NCBI GenBank assembly: GCA_946478865.1
Contig: CAMLDO010000002.1
Location: 62,001 to 126,000, forward strand
DNA length: 64,000 nucleotides
Direction: 5' to 3'
DNA from: an uncultured Methylobacillus sp.
GTDB lineage: Bacteria > Pseudomonadota > Gammaproteobacteria > Burkholderiales > Methylophilaceae
The notes beneath the pieces are model-generated. The model saw only the letters and a program-made list of their open reading frames with translations. It searched no databases and was not told the origin of the DNA. Both the position numbers and the translations under genes were made by a program. Below, piece after piece: positions 63,449 through 64,000 of the stretch (its first letter is position 1; every line of letters begins with the position of its first letter).

Positions 63449-64000
63449 ATGAGCACTATCCGCCCCGCTGCCGTCGCCGGCATGTTCTACCCCGGCAACC
63501 CTGCCGTTCTCGCAAGCGATCTCGAGCGCATGCTGGCCGAGGCCGCACCCCGTGCGCTCGACATTTCTCCAAAGGCGCTCATCGTGCCGCATGCCGGTTA
63601 CATTTACTCCGGCCCGATTGCGGCCACGGCCTATGCGCTGCTGAAACCGCTGGCGGAACGAATACGACGTATCGTGCTGCTGGGCCCGACGCACCGGCTT
63701 GCCGTGCGCGGCCTGGCGCTGCCGGGCGCGGAAGCCTTCTCCACACCGCTGGGCGCTGTGCCGGTGGATCAGGCGGCCGTGCGCAGCATTGCCGAACTGC
63801 CGCAAGTCACGGTCAGTCCCGAGGCACACGCGCTGGAACACTCGCTGGAGGTGCATCTGCCTTTCCTGCAGACCGTGCTCGACAATTTCACGCTGCTCCC
63901 GCTGGCAGTGGGCATGGCGAGCCCGGAGGAAGTGGCCGAAGTACTGGAAAAGGTATGGGGCGGGCCGGAAACGCTGATTGTGATCAGCTCGGATCTTTCG
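63449..64000 (+). CDS. MEMO1 family protein (AmmeMemoRadiSam system protein B), 3' end outside window
   Basis: The first 184 codons of a MEMO1-like protein. AAGGAGG lies 6 nt before ATG 63449. Visible: MFYPGNPAVLASDLERML, IVPHAGYIYSGPIAATAYAL, LLGPTHR and LEHSLEVHLPFLQ, the conserved His residues of the dioxygenase-like fold. In bacteria this gene usually stands with an AMMECR1 and a radical SAM gene, which would be to the right of the window. Confidence 0.93.
   Translation, partial: MSTIRPAAVAGMFYPGNPAVLASDLERMLAEAAPRALDISPKALIVPHAGYIYSGPIAATAYALLKPLAERIRRIVLLGPTHRLAVRGLALPGAEAFSTPLGAVPVDQAAVRSIAELPQVTVSPEAHALEHSLEVHLPFLQTVLDNFTLLPLAVGMASPEEVAEVLEKVWGGPETLIVISSDLS

Overview
This looks like chromosomal DNA of a Betaproteobacterium. 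It is GC-rich, and the block serS-rarA-lolA-ftsK-trxB follows a neighbourhood common in that class. It also carries PEP-CTERM proteins with an EpsA-type LuxR regulator (the EPS/exosortase set typical of environmental, biofilm-forming Nitrosomonadales and Burkholderiales), a non-canonical type II secretion operon with PilMNOP-like platform proteins, and several c-di-GMP proteins. There is no phage, transposase, rRNA or CRISPR. The taxon is inferred from gene content only.

Layout. 1-3381 (minus): a two-partner secretion pair, TpsB then the N-terminal 599 codons of a TpsA that leaves the window. 3584-5860 (minus): a PEP-CTERM protein and an unrecognised secreted protein. 6253-10398 (plus): a DsbC-like thiol isomerase, then a translationally coupled GGDEF-EAL protein and PhnD-like binding protein. 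10451-13090 (minus): trypsin-like protease, EpsA regulator and a second PEP-CTERM protein. 13234-13830 (plus): a lytic transglycosylase. 13831-23132 (minus): an eleven-gene type II secretion-like operon with mostly overlapping genes. 23301-25642 (minus): alkaline phosphatase and a His-tailed secreted protein. 26328-27248 (plus): a membrane desaturase. 27261-36047 (minus): a nine-gene surface-glycan operon with three paralogous glycosyltransferases, two ELM1-family proteins, a TviB-type dehydrogenase and an O-antigen ligase/polymerase. 36192-38111 (minus): a secreted 5'-nucleotidase whose signal peptide is interrupted by an amber codon. 38344-38434: tRNA-Ser(CGA). 38515-45345 (plus): mltF, a Kef-type antiporter, a P-type ATPase and a double UspA protein. 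45431-48200 (minus): serS and rarA. 48377-54218 (plus): a second TpsB-TpsA pair with a FecR-domain protein, sitting between rarA and lolA. 54225-57188 (minus): lolA and ftsK. 57290-62102 (plus): oxyR, dps, trxB, an Smr protein and a divergent HD-GYP protein. 62179-63356 (minus): ispD-ispF. 63449-64000: a MEMO1-family gene cut by the right edge.

How it fits together. Most of the accessory content concerns the cell surface and exported proteins: two TPS systems, PEP-CTERM proteins, a type II secretion machine, surface-glycan synthesis, secreted phosphatases and a secreted protease. A recurring inverted repeat, best copies TAGTCC-N4-GGACTA and TAGTTC-N4-GGACTA, lies 60-165 bp upstream of seven genes for exported proteins. 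It is a candidate operator for a shared regulon, possibly EpsA or another PEP-CTERM-linked regulator. Phosphorus scavenging (alkaline phosphatase, nucleotidase, PhnD-like protein) and oxidative stress (oxyR, dps, trxB) are secondary themes.

The observations most worth following are the amber codon in the nucleotidase signal peptide, the shared palindrome, the TPS-FecR cassette inside the housekeeping block, and the paralogous glycosyltransferases of the glycan operon.
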